DNA of 21,710 nt. It comes from DASPWV01 sp046727855 (GTDB taxonomy: Bacteria > Acidobacteriota > Vicinamibacteria > Vicinamibacterales > UBA2999). The notes below the pieces were generated by a model, which worked only from the letters and a program-made list of their open reading frames with translations, was not told where the DNA came from and made no database searches. The stretch lies in NCBI GenBank assembly GCA_046727855.1, contig JBKPDL010000184.1:1-21710 (forward strand). The letters run 5' to 3'. The position numbers and the translations under genes were made by a program. This document shows, piece after piece, positions 1 through 8,863 of this stretch. Every line of letters starts with the position of its first letter. Within the stretch, counting starts at the first letter, position 1.

Positions 1-51
1 GTGCTATTGACTCACGTGGACTCTGGTTTACCTTGTGTGCCGACCGCGTGA

Positions 52-149
52 CGAACCTTTGCGCACCAGCTTGAGGAACCTACGTGTCGAACTGACGTGA
101 ACTGTCGCCCGGAACCCACGTAAGGAACTCTCGTGAGGAACCGCTGTGA
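52..149. repeat. Degenerate 13-bp GGAAC/ACGTG tandem repeats, left border
   Basis: Three adjacent 13-mers, GGAACCCACGTAA (111-123), GGAACTCTCGTGA (124-136) and GGAACCGCTGTGA (137-149), follow two more diverged units at 75-87 and 88-100. Ten-base spacers sit at 65-74 and 101-110, and a weak unit begins at 52. The stretch lies beyond the 3' end of the first receptor gene and holds no convincing gene. The same unit recurs at the right border of the window in both orientations. Function is unknown. Confidence 0.65.
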
Positions 150-211
150 CTGAAGCGGAGGCGAGGTGCGGCGCGCAGTGCGCCGCATCTCCGCTTGCCG
201 CCCACGCGGCG

Positions 212-3200
212 CTAGAAAACCAACTTCAATCCGAACTGCAGCAGCCGCGGATCGCCGGTCACCGGCACCGTCCGCGTAATGTGCCCGAAGTTTGGCTGGT
301 TGACGGCAATGCGATTGTCGCCCGGCGTCGTGCCCGGGATGTCGAAGTTCACCTGGTTGAAGATGTTGAACGCCTCGATGCGCAGCTGGACGTTCACGTC
401 GCTGGTGAAGCGCATGTTCTTGAAGAGGCCCATGTTCCAGCTGTGGAACGACGGCCCGCGCAGGAAGCCCTTCGGCACGTCGCCGAAGGTGCCGACGTCA
501 GCTACGGTGAAGGCCGCCGGGTTGAACCACAAGGTACGAGGAGAGCCCGAAGGCACCTCGAGCGGCGCGCCTGTCAGCTTCGCGCGATCGGTGGTGCTTC
601 CCAGCCCGCGGCCGGAGCGATCCGATCCGCTGATCACGTTGAACGGCCGGCCGCTTTCGAACTCCATCAGGCCGGACCACTGCCAGCCGCCCAGCAGCCA
701 TTTCATCGCGCCGGTCAAGTCACGGCCCGGCAGGTCCATGACCCAGGACGTGGTAAAGCGGTGCGTGCGGTCCTGCGTCAACGGCCCCCAGACGAGCGGA
801 TCCTTCTTGTCGAGATTGAACTCGTTCCACGGAATCACGTCGTCGCCGAAGTTGCCTTCGACGCGGGAGAGCGTGTAGTTGCTGGTCACGCTGAAGCCAT
901 GCGAATAGCGCTTGCTCAACGTGAGCTGCAGGCCGTTGTAGATCGACTCGCGATCCTGCCGCTGCTGGATGACCTGGCCGATGCCGTCGGCCGCGAACAA
1001 CCGGCGTGCGTCGGGGCCGCGTGTGTCACCGGGGGTGAAGACGGCCGGGTTCAACTGCACGGTGCGGCGTCCGTTGACCGAGCGCGAACCCACATAAGCC
1101 GCGCGCGCGGTGACGGCGGAAATCACCTCGCGCTCAAAAATGAGATTCCAGTTGTACGTAAGTGGGGTTTTGTACGTCGTGTCGAGAGTTTCAATCAGCA
1201 CGGGCCTCGGGAAGGGAGCCGCCGTTGTGCCGATCACCGCATCGTTGACGAGCTCGAAGTCGGTCCGTCCGCGGTATGGATCTGAGAACGGCCCGGTGGG
1301 TCTCGTAACGGACAGTCGAATGCTCCACGGCGCGGCGTTGACGGCGCCGTTTCCCGACTCGCCGTCACGATGCTGGTCGTAGAAGAAGCCGCCGCCGCCG
1401 CGCAGGCTCGTCCTGCCGTCGCCCGACAGATCCCACGCGAAGCCAGCCCGCGGACCAAAATTATTGGTCTGTGGATCCGTTCCGTCGTAGGGCACGCCAG
1501 CATCGCCGCGGAACGTCTCCCCGCGCGCTGCCGCTGGAAAGACGGTGGAACGGACGTTGTTGTTGTAGTCGTCGAGCGTGAAGCGCTCGATGCGTCCTTC
1601 GATCTCGTGCCACGGCGGGGTGTTCTCGTAACGCAGACCGAGATTCAACGTCAACCGCGGCGAAACCTTGTAGTCGTCCTGAATGAACGCAGACCCGTAC
1701 CACACACGGTAGTCCTTGTACTCGCCCGTGCCCTGATCAAACGTCTGGATGTACCCGAGCAGAAAGTCGGCAAGCGGATGCTGTGTGCGGCTGCCATCGA
1801 ACACGAAGTGGCCGGCGCGTCGGAACTGGTTCCGAATCTCTACGGTGTAGTACTGCGCCTCGCCGCCGACCTGGATGTCGTGCTTCCCCTTCACCCAGGT
1901 GAATCGATCGTTGAGCTCGACACCGTTGCGAACGAACGACGCCTCGAGGTTGTCGCCGATGTTGAAGTAGCCGCTGGCGTTGATTTCGGAGATCGACGGC
2001 AGCGTCGGATAGACCGGAAGACGGACGCCGAGGTCCTGCATGCTAGGGACGTTATTGGTTGGCGGGAACCGCCGCGCATGCATGCGGTTGTAGCCGATGC
2101 GCACTTCGTTCAGTGCCGTGCTCGAGAGCGTGCGCTGCCACGAGCCGACGATGTTCTGCGCGCGTACGCGCGACTGCAGCGTCGGGTTGCGGTAGCTGAG
2201 AAGGTTGCCTTCGGTGTAGGTCGGATCGTTGGTGAAGTGATCGAAGAAGTAGCGCACGCTGAGCTGGTTCGCGTCGCCGAGTTGTTGATCGACCTTCGTC
2301 ACCACCTGGTTGTCGTCCTGACCGATCAGTCGCGGCACCTGCATCCGGCCGTCACCGGTCAGGGTAGGGATGTATTTCAAGACGTTGACCGATGCCGGGT
2401 CGAAGCGCTCGACCGGAATCTGGTTGTTGGGAAACGGCTGCCCCGTGGCGGGGTCAGTGAGCTGGCGGTTGCACGGCGCGCCGCAGGTGGCGAAGTTGCC
2501 GTTGCGCATGTCGGTGGTTGGGCCGAACTGCACCAGGTTCGTGCCGCGATTGTCGATGGTGGTGCCTTGCCAGCCGCCGAAGAAGAACATTCTGTTACGG
2601 ACGATCGGACCGCCGGCGAAGCCCCCGTATTGCTTGCGCTTGAGAAAGTCCTTCTCGGTCGCGAAGTAGTTCTTCGCGGTGAACTCGCGATCGCGCAGGT
2701 AGCCGAAGATCCCGCCGTGCAGCTCGTTGCTGCCCGAGCGCGTCACGGCGTTGACGACGGCGCCGGCGCTGTTGCCCTGTGCGGCGCTGTAATTGCTGGT
2801 TTGAATGCTGAATTCCTGCAGCGCGTCGGGGAAGGGAAACGGCTGATTCTGCTGGTAATACGGATCCACGTGGCTCGTGCCATCGAGCCGGAACGACACC
2901 TGCCGCGATTCGGTGCCGTTGGTCGACAGCCGCAGCGCTCCGGGAATTGTTTTGCCGGACTCGCGATCGACCGTGGTGAGCACTATTCCGGGCACGAGCG
3001 TGCTGAGCGTTGCGGCGTCGCGTCCGTTCAGCGGCAGTTCGACGATCCGCTTCGAGTCGACCACCTCGCTCAAGGTGGACGATGACACGTCGACGGTCGG
3101 CGATTCGCCGGAGACGGTAATGGTTTCGGCGAGCGTGCCCAGTTCGATGGTGAAGTTCACGGTCAGGTTCTGATCGGCCTGCAGCAGCAGGCCGGTCCGT

Positions 3201-3469
3201 TGCGCGGACTTGAAGCCGCTCAACTCGACGTTGAGGTCGTATGTGGTCGGCCGCAGCGACCGAAACGTGTAGCGGCCATCGGCGCCGCTCACCGTATCGC
3301 GCGACAAGCCGGTGGCGACTTCCACCGCCTTTACGGTGGCACCCGGCACCACGGCGCCCGTGTTGTCCGTGACTACGCCGTTGATTTGTCCGGTCTGAGC
3401 GAAGGCCGGGGTTGCGGCGAGCACCGCAACGACACCTGTAAGGCAAAGGACGAGAAGAACTTGCCGCAT
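212..3469 (-). CDS. TonB-dependent receptor, carboxypeptidase-regulatory-domain (Oar-like) type, receptor 1
   Basis: This predicted outer-membrane receptor has 1085 residues. Residues 1-25 form a signal peptide ending AFAQ. Residues 27-112 match a carboxypeptidase-regulatory-like beta-sandwich (GVVTDNTGAVVPGATV, then DGRYTF). A plug domain follows, with ELPLNGRD at 144-151 and a PG turn at about 160. The rest is a large beta-barrel rich in aromatic and asparagine residues, ending GLKLVF with the terminal Phe typical of outer-membrane barrels. The frame stays open upstream to 4099, but that part runs antisense to the neighbouring receptor. The ATG at 3469 is preceded by AGGAGG (3475-3480) and begins the signal peptide, so it is chosen. 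The gene diverges from receptor 2. Family knowledge supports TonB-dependent import of a large or scarce nutrient; the substrate is unknown. Confidence 0.93.
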   Translation of the reverse strand: MRQVLLVLCLTGVVAVLAATPAFAQTGQINGVVTDNTGAVVPGATVKAVEVATGLSRDTVSGADGRYTFRSLRPTTYDLNVELSGFKSAQRTGLLLQADQNLTVNFTIELGTLAETITVSGESPTVDVSSSTLSEVVDSKRIVELPLNGRDAATLSTLVPGIVLTTVDRESGKTIPGALRLSTNGTESRQVSFRLDGTSHVDPYYQQNQPFPFPDALQEFSIQTSNYSAAQGNSAGAVVNAVTRSGSNELHGGIFGYLRDREFTAKNYFATEKDFLKRKQYGGFAGGPIVRNRMFFFGGWQGTTIDNRGTNLVQFGPTTDMRNGNFATCGAPCNRQLTDPATGQPFPNNQIPVERFDPASVNVLKYIPTLTGDGRMQVPRLIGQDDNQVVTKVDQQLGDANQLSVRYFFDHFTNDPTYTEGNLLSYRNPTLQSRVRAQNIVGSWQRTLSSTALNEVRIGYNRMHARRFPPTNNVPSMQDLGVRLPVYPTLPSISEINASGYFNIGDNLEASFVRNGVELNDRFTWVKGKHDIQVGGEAQYYTVEIRNQFRRAGHFVFDGSRTQHPLADFLLGYIQTFDQGTGEYKDYRVWYGSAFIQDDYKVSPRLTLNLGLRYENTPPWHEIEGRIERFTLDDYNNNVRSTVFPAAARGETFRGDAGVPYDGTDPQTNNFGPRAGFAWDLSGDGRTSLRGGGGFFYDQHRDGESGNGAVNAAPWSIRLSVTRPTGPFSDPYRGRTDFELVNDAVIGTTAAPFPRPVLIETLDTTYKTPLTYNWNLIFEREVISAVTARAAYVGSRSVNGRRTVQLNPAVFTPGDTRGPDARRLFAADGIGQVIQQRQDRESIYNGLQLTLSKRYSHGFSVTSNYTLSRVEGNFGDDVIPWNEFNLDKKDPLVWGPLTQDRTHRFTTSWVMDLPGRDLTGAMKWLLGGWQWSGLMEFESGRPFNVISGSDRSGRGLGSTTDRAKLTGAPLEVPSGSPRTLWFNPAAFTVADVGTFGDVPKGFLRGPSFHSWNMGLFKNMRFTSDVNVQLRIEAFNIFNQVNFDIPGTTPGDNRIAVNQPNFGHITRTVPVTGDPRLLQFGLKLVF

Positions 3470-3585
3470 TCGCGCCTCCTGCGTGGGGATCGGGCCCTCT
3501 GGTCTTGATGCGAACTGAGGAGTGGTCATACCACTGACGGCCGCTGAAGTAAAGCGTTTCACCGCTACCACGTAACAGGAAATCC

Positions 3586-3605
3586 GTTTACTTGACCGGT
3601 TAAGT
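3586..3605. promoter_or_regulatory. Palindromic operator between the divergent receptor genes
   Basis: ACTTGACCGGTTAAGT (3590-3605) is a near-perfect 16-bp palindrome of the form ACTTnACCGGTnAAGT, with GTTT directly upstream. A second copy at 15114-15133, in inverted orientation, matches 18 of 20 bases of GTTTACTTKACCGGTYAAGT. It lies 41 bp before the receptor 2 start and 120 bp before the receptor 1 start. A possible promoter for receptor 2 is TTTACT (3587-3592), 17 bp, TATACC (3610-3615), which would be blocked by a bound regulator. The size and symmetry suit a dimeric repressor such as a LacI or GntR family protein. The regulator is not in this window. Confidence 0.6.
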
Positions 3606-3646
3606 TCGATATACCGTGCGCACTTACGAAACGCGAGGGAGGAGCC

Positions 3647-6600
3647 ATGCGGGAGATTCGAGCCGGCGCACGTGCGTGGTGGTTCCAGGCAGCGATATCC
3701 GCCCTCATCGTCGCATTTGCCGGCACGCCGCGCGTGCACGCGCAGGTGTTGTACGGGTCGATGGTGGTCGACGCGCGCGATCAAAGCGGGTTGGCGTTGC
3801 CGGCCGCACAGGTCACCATCACCGAGACCAGCACCAACTGGAGCCGCGAGGGGACAACCAACGAACAGGGCATCGCGACGTTCACGACGGTGCCGACCGG
3901 CACCTACACTGTGCGAGTTGCGCTGCAAGGCTTCAACGAATTCGTCACGACCGGCGTGCAGATCAGCGTCGACAACGTCACCCGCGTGACCACCGGGTTG
4001 ACGTTGGGCGCGTTGACCGACACGGTCACCGTCACGGCCAAATCGGAAGTGCTGCAAACCGATCGCGCAGACGTGCGCACCGAGATCGCGTCGACGCAAC
4101 TGCAGAACCTGCCGGTCCCGCTCGGACGCAATTATCAGAACCTGCTGGTGACGGTGCCCGGCATCTCACCACCCGAGAACATGCACTCGGTGGCAGTGAA
4201 CCCCGCTCGTGGTCTTGCGTTCAGTTCGAACGGGACCAACCGCAACGCCAACACGATTCGCATTGAGGGCGCGATCGCCAACAATCTGTGGCTTCCTCAT
4301 GTCGCCGCGTATGTGCCCGGGCTCGATGCGATTGAGACGGTGAGCGTCACCACGGGTAGCTTTGACGCGGACCTCGGACTGTCCGGTGGCATGTCGGCGA
4401 ACGTGCAAATCAAGAGCGGCACCAACAATCTGCACGGGTCGCTGTTCGGATATCACTACAACGAGGCGCTGAAGGCCCGCCCGTATTTCCTTCCAGCCAA
4501 CGAACCGAAGCAGGACGCGCTGCAGAATCAGTACGGCGGCTCGTTCGGCGGGCCGATCGTGCGCAACCGGCTGTTTTATTTCGGCAGCTACGAAGGCACG
4601 CGCGATCGTCTTGGCGCGAATCGTTTCGGTACCGTGCCGACCGAGGCGATGCGCCGTGGCGACCTCTCCGCCGCACCCAACCAGATCTACGACCCGCTCA
4701 CGGGCAATGCCGACGGGAGCGGCCGCTCAGCGTTTGCCGGCAACGTCATCCCGACGGCACGGCTCGATCCGATCGCAATGAAGCTGCTCGCGCTGCTGCC
4801 GGCGCCGACCTATCCCGACAAATTGACCGACAACTATCTGGCGCTCGGCGAGTTTACGTTCATGCGTCACAAGACCGACGCCAAAGTGAGTTTCAACGCG
4901 ACCGACAAGTTGTTCCTCTCGGGTCGCCTCGGCTGGCTGAAATACAACTTCGACAGCCCGCCGATGTTTGGCGAGCTTGGCGGATTGCCCGTTCACGAGG
5001 TGGCCTCGAAGATGGGCACAGGTTTGGGCGACACCTACACGATCACCGGCAATGCGTCGTACGTGTTTTCGCCGACGTTGCTCTTCGACAGCTACGCGGG
5101 CATCACGCTCATTCAGGTGAAGTCGGAGCCGCCGCGGATGGACGAAAATCTTGGTCTCGATTTTCTCGGTATTCCGGGCACCAACGGTCCGAACCGGTTG
5201 TACGGCGGGTGGCCGCAGTTCGACATCACCAACTACTCGCGCATCGGTTACTCGGGGAGCAACGGCACGCCGTATATCGACGACAACTGGCAGTATCAGT
5301 ACACCGCCAATCTGTCGTGGGTGCGCGGCAACCACACGTTCCGATTTGGCGGCGACATCGTGCGTCAGGCGCTGAACCGCTTTGAAGTGGGCAATCCCTC
5401 GGGCACGTTCGTGTTTGGCGGAGGTCCAACAACCATTCTGGGTGGCGCGTCGCCGAATCAGTTCAACACCATCGCGACGTTTCTGCTCGGTTTGCCCACC
5501 AGCATGTCTCACGACCTGGTCCCGTTCGAAGACAACATGATGCGGACGCGCAACTGGCAATTCAGTGCGTTCGTAAAAGACCAGTGGCAGGTGACGCGCA
5601 ACCTGACGGCGTCGATTGGCGTGCGCTGGGATTTCTTTCCGATGGGCACGCGCGGTACACGCGGCCTCGAACGCTACGACTTCGACACCAATCGCATGCT
5701 GATCTGCGGCGTCGCCGGTGTTCCCGAGGATTGCGGCTACGACATGGGAAAAGGCGACTTCTCGCCGCGCCTCGGCGTGGCATATCGCGCGAACGAGAAG
5801 ATGGTGATTCGCGCAGGCTATGGTCTCAATTACGATCCGTACCCGCTCGCGTTCGTGCGCGATCTCATCGGCAACTATCCATCCAACATCAGCCTGACCG
5901 TGCCGGCTCCGAATGGCTTTGGTTACGCCGGCCGGCTCCGCGATGGCATCCCCGCGATTGTCGTGCCCGACATCAGCAGCGGCGTGATCGCCGTACCGTT
6001 GAACGTGTCCGCACGCGCGCTCGATCAGAATCCCAAGCGCGGCTACATCCATTCGTTCAACGTGACGGTGCAGCGCGAGCTCGGTTGGGGCTTCACCGGC
6101 CAGGCCGGATATGTCGGCACCCGCCAGCGCAATATCAATCAAATCCTCGATCAGAACGCAGGGCAAGTGCCCGGCGCGGGCAACGCCGGGCGGCCGTTGT
6201 TCGTGAAGTTCGGACGGACCGGAGCAAGCGGCTTGCTCACCAACGTCGGCTGGAACGACTATGACTCGCTGCAAGTCTCGCTGCAGCGGCGTCTGATGCA
6301 AGGGCTGCAAGCCAACGTCGGCTACACGTGGTCGCGGACATTTGGCATCTGCTGCGACACATTGAGTGACAATCCACCCCGCGTCCAGGCGCGCGACTAC
6401 TTCGATCTGAATCGCGCGCGCATGCCGCAGGATCGTCCCCACAACTTCCAAGCCTCCGTGGTCGCGGAGCTTCCTTTTGGCCGCGGCAAAGCCTTCCTCA
6501 ATAGCGGCGGTGTGTTGTCGGAGCTCGTGGGTGGCTGGCAAGTCAACGGGCTGCTCAGTGTCTACTCCGGTGCGCCGTTCACGATTTCCTCCGCGACCAA

Positions 6601-7039
6601 CTCCCTCAACGCGCCCAGCAATGAGCAGCAGGCTGATCAGGTCGAGTCCGACGTCACCATTCTCGGCGGCATCGGCTCGACGAATCCGTATTTCGATCCG
6701 CTGGCGTTCAGGGCAGTCACCGAACCGCGTTTTGGCACGGCCGCGATCAACTCGTTGCGCGGACCCGGGTTTGCGAATCTCGACTTCGGCCTGTTTCGTC
6801 AATTCGAGCTTGGCAACGGCACCAAGCTGCAGTTCCGGATGGAAGCGTTCAATCTCACCAACACGCCGCACTTTGCGAATCCGTCCACGAACGCCTCGAA
6901 CGTGTCGAACCTGCAGCTCAATCCCGATGGCACCATTCGCAATCTCGGCGGGTTTGCGACGATCACGAGCACGGCGAATAGCGGTCGTGACGGCATCGAC
7001 GAGCGGTTGTTCCGGCTAGGATTGCGAGTCGCGTTCTGA
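3647..7039 (+). CDS. TonB-dependent receptor, carboxypeptidase-regulatory-domain (Oar-like) type, receptor 2
   Basis: This predicted outer-membrane receptor has 1130 residues. A signal peptide covers about 1-33 (Arg-rich start, hydrophobic core AAISALIVAFAG, cleavage near VHAQ). A carboxypeptidase-regulatory-like domain spans about 36-122, and the plug includes NLPVPLGRNYQNLL at 154-167. A long barrel follows and ends LGLRVAF with a terminal Phe. The start ATG lies just after GAGGGAGG (3635-3642). The protein is only distantly similar to receptor 1, so this is not a recent tandem duplication. It has two cysteine pairs in barrel loops (MLICG with EDCGY, and GICCD). Its shared control region with receptor 1 suggests joint induction. 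No SusD-like partner is adjacent, which fits the Acidobacteria-type arrangement rather than a Bacteroidetes Sus pair. Confidence 0.93.
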   Translation: MREIRAGARAWWFQAAISALIVAFAGTPRVHAQVLYGSMVVDARDQSGLALPAAQVTITETSTNWSREGTTNEQGIATFTTVPTGTYTVRVALQGFNEFVTTGVQISVDNVTRVTTGLTLGALTDTVTVTAKSEVLQTDRADVRTEIASTQLQNLPVPLGRNYQNLLVTVPGISPPENMHSVAVNPARGLAFSSNGTNRNANTIRIEGAIANNLWLPHVAAYVPGLDAIETVSVTTGSFDADLGLSGGMSANVQIKSGTNNLHGSLFGYHYNEALKARPYFLPANEPKQDALQNQYGGSFGGPIVRNRLFYFGSYEGTRDRLGANRFGTVPTEAMRRGDLSAAPNQIYDPLTGNADGSGRSAFAGNVIPTARLDPIAMKLLALLPAPTYPDKLTDNYLALGEFTFMRHKTDAKVSFNATDKLFLSGRLGWLKYNFDSPPMFGELGGLPVHEVASKMGTGLGDTYTITGNASYVFSPTLLFDSYAGITLIQVKSEPPRMDENLGLDFLGIPGTNGPNRLYGGWPQFDITNYSRIGYSGSNGTPYIDDNWQYQYTANLSWVRGNHTFRFGGDIVRQALNRFEVGNPSGTFVFGGGPTTILGGASPNQFNTIATFLLGLPTSMSHDLVPFEDNMMRTRNWQFSAFVKDQWQVTRNLTASIGVRWDFFPMGTRGTRGLERYDFDTNRMLICGVAGVPEDCGYDMGKGDFSPRLGVAYRANEKMVIRAGYGLNYDPYPLAFVRDLIGNYPSNISLTVPAPNGFGYAGRLRDGIPAIVVPDISSGVIAVPLNVSARALDQNPKRGYIHSFNVTVQRELGWGFTGQAGYVGTRQRNINQILDQNAGQVPGAGNAGRPLFVKFGRTGASGLLTNVGWNDYDSLQVSLQRRLMQGLQANVGYTWSRTFGICCDTLSDNPPRVQARDYFDLNRARMPQDRPHNFQASVVAELPFGRGKAFLNSGGVLSELVGGWQVNGLLSVYSGAPFTISSATNSLNAPSNEQQADQVESDVTILGGIGSTNPYFDPLAFRAVTEPRFGTAAINSLRGPGFANLDFGLFRQFELGNGTKLQFRMEAFNLTNTPHFANPSTNASNVSNLQLNPDGTIRNLGGFATITSTANSGRDGIDERLFRLGLRVAF

Positions 7040-7047
7040 TCGTACGT

Positions 7048-7095
7048 GGCCGCGGACCTTCAGGTCCTCCTAGGGCCGCGGACCGTCAGGTCCGC
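7048..7095. repeat. Two tandem hairpin elements after receptor 2
   Basis: GGCCGCGGACCTTCAGGTCC (7048-7067) and a copy differing at one base (7074-7093) are 26 bp apart. Each forms a hairpin: GGACCT/AGGTCC in the first, and GCGGACC-GTCA-GGTCCGC (7078-7095, 7-bp stem, 4-base loop) in the second. They sit 8 bp after the receptor 2 stop. There is no T-run, so they resemble REP-type elements or an mRNA-end stabiliser more than a classical terminator. Confidence 0.6.
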
Positions 7096-7149
7096 ACTCG
7101 ACGCTTGCTTGGAGCACGACTGAGCCGCGTTAGAGCTATTCTGCGGAGC

Positions 7150-7905
7150 ATGTTCATACGCGAAGACCGAGCATCTACTGCGATCATCCGCTTTGCGCAC
7201 GGAAAGGTGAGTGCGCTCGACGCGGACTTTTGCGACGCTCTCGTTCGTGAAATCGACGCCATTGAGGCAAGTGCGGCCACCGCGCTGGTGCTCACCGGAA
7301 CGGGAACGAGCTTCTCGGCCGGCGTCGATCTCTTCGCGTTCCTGAATGGCGGCGATGAATACGCGCGGCGTTTTCTGCCCGCGATGAACGCGCTCTTCCG
7401 CCGCCTTCTTACGTTTGCCAAGCCGCTGGTCGCCGCGGTGAACGGCCACGCCATTGCGGGCGGCTGCGTCATTGCGGCGGCCTGCGACTATCGGCTGATG
7501 GCTGACGGCACGGGACGCATTGGCGTTCCGGAGCTCGTGGTCGGCGTTCCCTTTCCCATGCTGCCGTTCGAGATCGTGCGCGCTCGGCTGACGCCGCAGG
7601 TGTTTCGGGATCTCGTGTTCAGCGGACGGGTTGTCCTGCCGCGCGAAGCGGTCGCGCTCGCACTGGTCGACGAAGTGGTGGAAGCGAGCAGCCTTATCGA
7701 AAGCGCGGCAACGCACGCCGAACGTCTGAGCCGCATACCAGCGGCGACGTTTGCGCTGACCAAGCGCGCGGTGGCGGGACCGATTCTGGAGCGCGCGGAG
7801 CGTGCCGTCTCACACGATCGAGACGTCGCGGCGGCGTGGAGTAGCGCAGAGGTCCACGCCGTCATCCGCGCGTACCTGGATCGCACGATCAAGAAAGCGG
7901 AGTAG
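7150..7905 (+). CDS. Enoyl-CoA hydratase/isomerase (crotonase) family protein
   Basis: The 251-residue protein has crotonase-fold landmarks: the oxyanion-hole segment SFSAGVD (54-60), NGHAIAGG (98-105) leading into the C-D-Y motif (112-114), and GVPELVVG (125-132). In classical enoyl-CoA hydratase two glutamates activate water. The second (Glu164 of rat crotonase) appears kept as E128, but the first (Glu144) is replaced by V107. Simple hydratase activity is therefore doubtful, and an isomerase, thioester hydrolase or other crotonase reaction is possible. The open frame extends to 7105, but ATG 7150 gives the family's normal N-terminus. The ribosome site is weak (GCGGAG). It lies 110 bp after receptor 2 and converges on the next gene with a 5-bp gap. 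Link to the rest of the cluster is uncertain. Confidence 0.85.
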   Translation: MFIREDRASTAIIRFAHGKVSALDADFCDALVREIDAIEASAATALVLTGTGTSFSAGVDLFAFLNGGDEYARRFLPAMNALFRRLLTFAKPLVAAVNGHAIAGGCVIAAACDYRLMADGTGRIGVPELVVGVPFPMLPFEIVRARLTPQVFRDLVFSGRVVLPREAVALALVDEVVEASSLIESAATHAERLSRIPAATFALTKRAVAGPILERAERAVSHDRDVAAAWSSAEVHAVIRAYLDRTIKKAE

Positions 7906-7910
7906 CGCTC

Positions 7911-8342
7911 CTAGCGCAGTCGCGCGGCGCGTGCCGACCAAGCGACGCCCCCGAGCAGAATACCGCCGACGAGAAACGTCGGCCACCAGATGGGGTCTCG
8001 CACGCCGTCAACGACCATTCCAGCGAGTCCGCGCAGGAGTAGCATTCCCGATCCGATCCACGCGGCGGTGTGCGGGATCCAATGCCGGACGACGGTGTCG
8101 GGCGGGCGAAGCAGCGTCACAGTGATCGCGAACATCAGAATACTGAGCACAATCACGACTACGTCGAAGATGTAGCGCCAGGTGCTCGACATCATGAGGC
8201 GGTGACTCTTTTCGCCGCCCGGGAACCCGTCAGGAATGCCCAATGCCCACCATGTGTGCGGCGTGGCGAACAAAACTGCCCAGATACACGCAGCGACACT
8301 GAGCCATCGTCTGTATCGCGCAGTCCCGCTCACGAGGTGCAT
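7911..8342 (-). CDS. DUF3995-like integral membrane protein
   Basis: The 143-residue protein has four predicted membrane segments, at about 13-34, 58-78, 90-110 and 118-137. Histidine 29 followed by WWALG (31-35) in the first segment resembles the H-x-x-W-A-L-G signature of the DUF3995 family. That family assignment is from pattern memory and is moderate in confidence. The function is unknown. The ATG follows the SnoaL-like gene's stop by 2 bp (TGAggATG), and GGAG lies within that gene's end, so the two are very likely co-transcribed and translationally coupled. Confidence 0.75.
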   Translation of the reverse strand: MHLVSGTARYRRWLSVAACIWAVLFATPHTWWALGIPDGFPGGEKSHRLMMSSTWRYIFDVVVIVLSILMFAITVTLLRPPDTVVRHWIPHTAAWIGSGMLLLRGLAGMVVDGVRDPIWWPTFLVGGILLGGVAWSARAARLR

Positions 8343-8344
8343 CC

Positions 8345-8737
8345 TCAGCTCCGCAACGGCTTGGTTGCATCACGAACGTCGCCAGTCGTGGACAAGCCTT
8401 GCTGCCGCATAAACGACAATTGATCCCAGTATCCGCGTTGAAACCGGATGTGCCCGTCAAGAACGTGGAAGAACCCGCATCCGCGCAGTCCTTTCGGATC
8501 GCGCCATTCGAGGATCGCCCACTCACCATCCTCGAACAGGTGCTCGACAATGCACGTCATTGTTGCGCGTGCGAACTCGCGCTCGAACATCTCTTTGATC
8601 GCGGCGCGCCCCTTGACCGGCTCGAAGACGACCTGGTGATTCACCGCGTCATCCGCATACAGCCCAGCGAGGGCGACAACATCGGCCCGGTTGAAAGCCT
8701 CAACCCACGCCCGGACGACATCTCTTGGTCGCAGCAT
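8345..8737 (-). CDS. SnoaL-like (NTF2-fold) protein
   Basis: The 130-residue protein fits the cone-shaped NTF2/SnoaL fold: an N-terminal helix DVVRAWVEAFNRADVVALAGLYADDAV, then KGRAAIKEMFEREF, then beta strands EWAILEWRDPKGLRGCGFFHV and GHIRFQRGYWDQ. This pattern is typical of ester cyclase, limonene-epoxide-hydrolase-like and steroid-isomerase-like small proteins, many of them uncharacterised. No active site can be assigned with certainty. It is the first gene of a two-gene unit with the DUF3995-like membrane protein. Confidence 0.8.
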   Translation of the reverse strand: MLRPRDVVRAWVEAFNRADVVALAGLYADDAVNHQVVFEPVKGRAAIKEMFEREFARATMTCIVEHLFEDGEWAILEWRDPKGLRGCGFFHVLDGHIRFQRGYWDQLSFMRQQGLSTTGDVRDATKPLRS

Positions 8738-8863
8738 CGCACTTTCCGTCAGTGCACATCAAGGTCGCGGCCGATCACGAAGTGGCCCGCATACCTGACG
8801 CATCACGTCGCTCTGCAACTCGTCCGGGCCCCCATCGGGTTCGCTCGCGTGCCGACCAGGGCA

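Noticed and set aside
52..149. CRISPR array at the window borders
   Set aside because: Units are 13 bp, degenerate and without unique spacers of 30-40 bp, and no cas genes are present.
705..725. ACCGGT/CCGGTCAAGT half-sites inside coding regions (here and near 19630) as further operators
   Set aside because: Only one half of the palindrome is present and the sites lie inside genes; likely chance in GC-rich DNA.
1370..3085. Long plus-strand open frame opposite receptor 1 (and the one at 146-1285)
   Set aside because: High-GC antisense shadows: Arg/Val/Ala-rich, no recognisable domain, and the opposite strand encodes a clear receptor.
3592..3597. TTGACC inside the operator as a -35 box for receptor 2
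   Set aside because: No acceptable -10 box lies 16-18 bp downstream; TTTACT at 3587 with TATACC at 3610 fits better, though still weakly.
3470..4099. N-terminal extension of receptor 1 in the same open frame
   Set aside because: It runs antisense to receptor 2 and through the shared control region, while ATG 3469 has a ribosome site and begins a signal peptide.
4727..6871. Minus-strand open frame of 714 codons opposite receptor 2
   Set aside because: Antisense shadow with low-complexity composition and no domain; receptor 2 reads continuously on the plus strand.
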